From Bacteroidota bacterium (GTDB taxonomy: Bacteria; Bacteroidota; Bacteroidia; Flavobacteriales; Flavobacteriaceae), in assembly GCA_022560715.1 (NCBI GenBank), contig JADFSQ010000125.1:1-6250 (forward strand): a stretch of DNA of 6,250 nt. Direction: 5' to 3'. The notes below the pieces were generated by a model that was not told the origin of the DNA, searched no databases, and saw only the letters and a list, made by a program, of their open reading frames with translations. Below are positions 5,582 through 6,250 of this stretch, piece by piece; the first letter of the stretch is position 1, and every line of letters starts with the position of its first letter. The position numbers and the translations under genes were made by a program.

Positions 5582-5962
5582 ATGCAAGACGGTTTATACG
5601 CAAAATTTAATACAACAAAAGGAGAAATAATAGAGATTCCTGCCATTAAAATTACTGATACTCTCGCTGGACGCAATCATATGATGGTTTATTATACAGT
5701 TGGTAACCGAAGTCTAAAGATTAAATCACCTCATCCAAACAATGTTCGACTGCTTGTTCAAAGAGAATCAGAAAACAAAAATCTTTACCTTGGAGAACGA
5801 ATACCCAATCTTTTAAAAAGCTGGGGCGAGTCCTACAATAATCATTCGGGAATAAAAACAAAATATAAATTAAAATCTATTATACTTAAACAGTACAAAT
5901 GGCCGGGAAAATCATATACAAATTATAAAATTCCAGGCCAACAATGGGAGGTCAAGCTTTGA
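5582..5962 (+). CDS. Possible chimeric ORF: cyclophilin-type PPIase N-terminus joined to an unrecognised sequence
   Basis: The ORF has 126 residues. The first 16 residues (MQDGLYAKFNTTKGEI) and the TATATTTG promoter just upstream read like the start of a flavobacterial cyclophilin-type peptidyl-prolyl isomerase, where I would next expect a 'LV-L...KTPGTVGNFVALAEG' continuation. Instead, from about residue 17 the sequence has none of the cyclophilin motifs (no FHRVI, no MxQGG, no SQFFI). The remaining 110 residues are basic and polar, with KLKSIILKQYKWPGKSY near the end, no cysteine, no signal peptide and no membrane segment, and I do not recognise them. The 3' end overlaps the next gene by up to 19 bases. 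It may be a fusion made by deletion or insertion, a broken gene, or an assembly junction; a genuine unrelated small protein is also possible. No function is assigned. Confidence 0.6.
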   Translation: MQDGLYAKFNTTKGEIIEIPAIKITDTLAGRNHMMVYYTVGNRSLKIKSPHPNNVRLLVQRESENKNLYLGERIPNLLKSWGESYNNHSGIKTKYKLKSIILKQYKWPGKSYTNYKIPGQQWEVKL

Positions 5963-6250
5963 ATTCTTCCATTGAGCGCTATGCAAAAACGTTAGCCTGT
6001 ATTCGTATCACTGTATTTGCCACTTTTTTTATCAATATTCTTTTTACGTCATTTCGTACACTCGGAAATCTCCCTGTTGAAATTATGCACCCACCCGGTG
6101 TGATGCAATATGTTTCCTGGCAATTTTACGATTTATTATTTACACCCCAATCCATGCTGGCCTTCAAATTTCTAATATTGTCAAGTCTCTTAGCAGCTAC
6201 TTTAGGAATTTACACACGTTTTACAAGCAAACTCAGTCTATTATTAATTA
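5944..6250 (+). CDS. Multi-pass membrane protein, HTTM/DoxX-like, 5' part only
   Basis: This frame starts inside the end of the preceding ORF and stays open to the window edge, giving 102 residues. There are two possible starts: ATG 5944 (19-base overlap) or TTG 5959, whose TTGA overlaps the upstream stop and lies six bases after GGAGGT (5947-5952), an unusually good Shine-Dalgarno for this phylum. Numbered from the ATG, hydrophobic segments lie at about 17-37, 71-91 and from 95 onward. Between the first two is a polar loop containing EIMHPPGVMQY (46-56). The HPPG loop and the LGIYTRFTS turn (87-95) resemble HTTM (vitamin K-dependent carboxylase-like) or DoxX-like membrane proteins. This is a likeness in pattern only, and the decisive C-terminal part is outside the window. 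The overlap suggests translational coupling with the ORF before it. Confidence 0.7.
   Translation, partial: MGGQALNSSIERYAKTLACIRITVFATFFINILFTSFRTLGNLPVEIMHPPGVMQYVSWQFYDLLFTPQSMLAFKFLILSSLLAATLGIYTRFTSKLSLLLI

Overview
The window looks like chromosomal DNA of a marine-type member of the Flavobacteriia (Bacteroidota). The evidence is strong A+T richness, near-absence of Shine-Dalgarno sequences, promoter elements of the Bacteroidota type (TAnnTTTG at -7, TTG about 19 bp upstream), and protein sequences that read like flavobacterial KdsD, TatC, LptB and RecQ. The assignment rests on recognising these sequences, not on a search.

Left part, minus strand (1-2575): a tight cell-envelope operon read right to left. 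It runs kdsD/kpsF (arabinose-5-phosphate isomerase, TTG start), tatC (Tat translocase core, TAATG overlap with kdsD) and lptB (LPS-export ATPase, running off the left edge). KdsD starts Kdo synthesis for lipopolysaccharide, LptB powers delivery of finished LPS to the outer membrane, and TatC exports folded proteins. Between tatC and lptB is a 20-codon open frame overlapping the tatC stop. It resembles the decayed start of an AhpD/carboxymuconolactone-decarboxylase-like gene that I remember at this position in relatives.

Middle (2576-4942): a divergent intergenic region carrying a 9-bp inverted repeat near kdsD and a well-formed recQ promoter whose spacer contains a T10 tract. It is followed by a long RecQ-family helicase. 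All ATPase motifs are intact, but all four cysteines of the usual zinc site are missing, and there is a C-terminal extension beyond the HRDC domain.

Right part (4943-6250): the irregular part of the window. A small unrecognised minus-strand gene (5013-5450) is bracketed by two different period-7 tandem repeats: CAGTnnn units around a TCCCGATA palindrome on its 3' side, and eight AAATCRT-like units on its 5' side. Next comes a plus-strand ORF (5582-5962) whose promoter and first 16 codons read like the start of a flavobacterial cyclophilin-type peptidyl-prolyl isomerase, while the rest does not look like a cyclophilin. It overlaps the start of a multi-pass membrane protein resembling HTTM/DoxX-like proteins, which is cut by the right edge. 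This end looks like a rearrangement site or an assembly junction.

No tRNA, rRNA, CRISPR array, insertion sequence or transposase was seen. No stretch over 300 bases lacks a gene.
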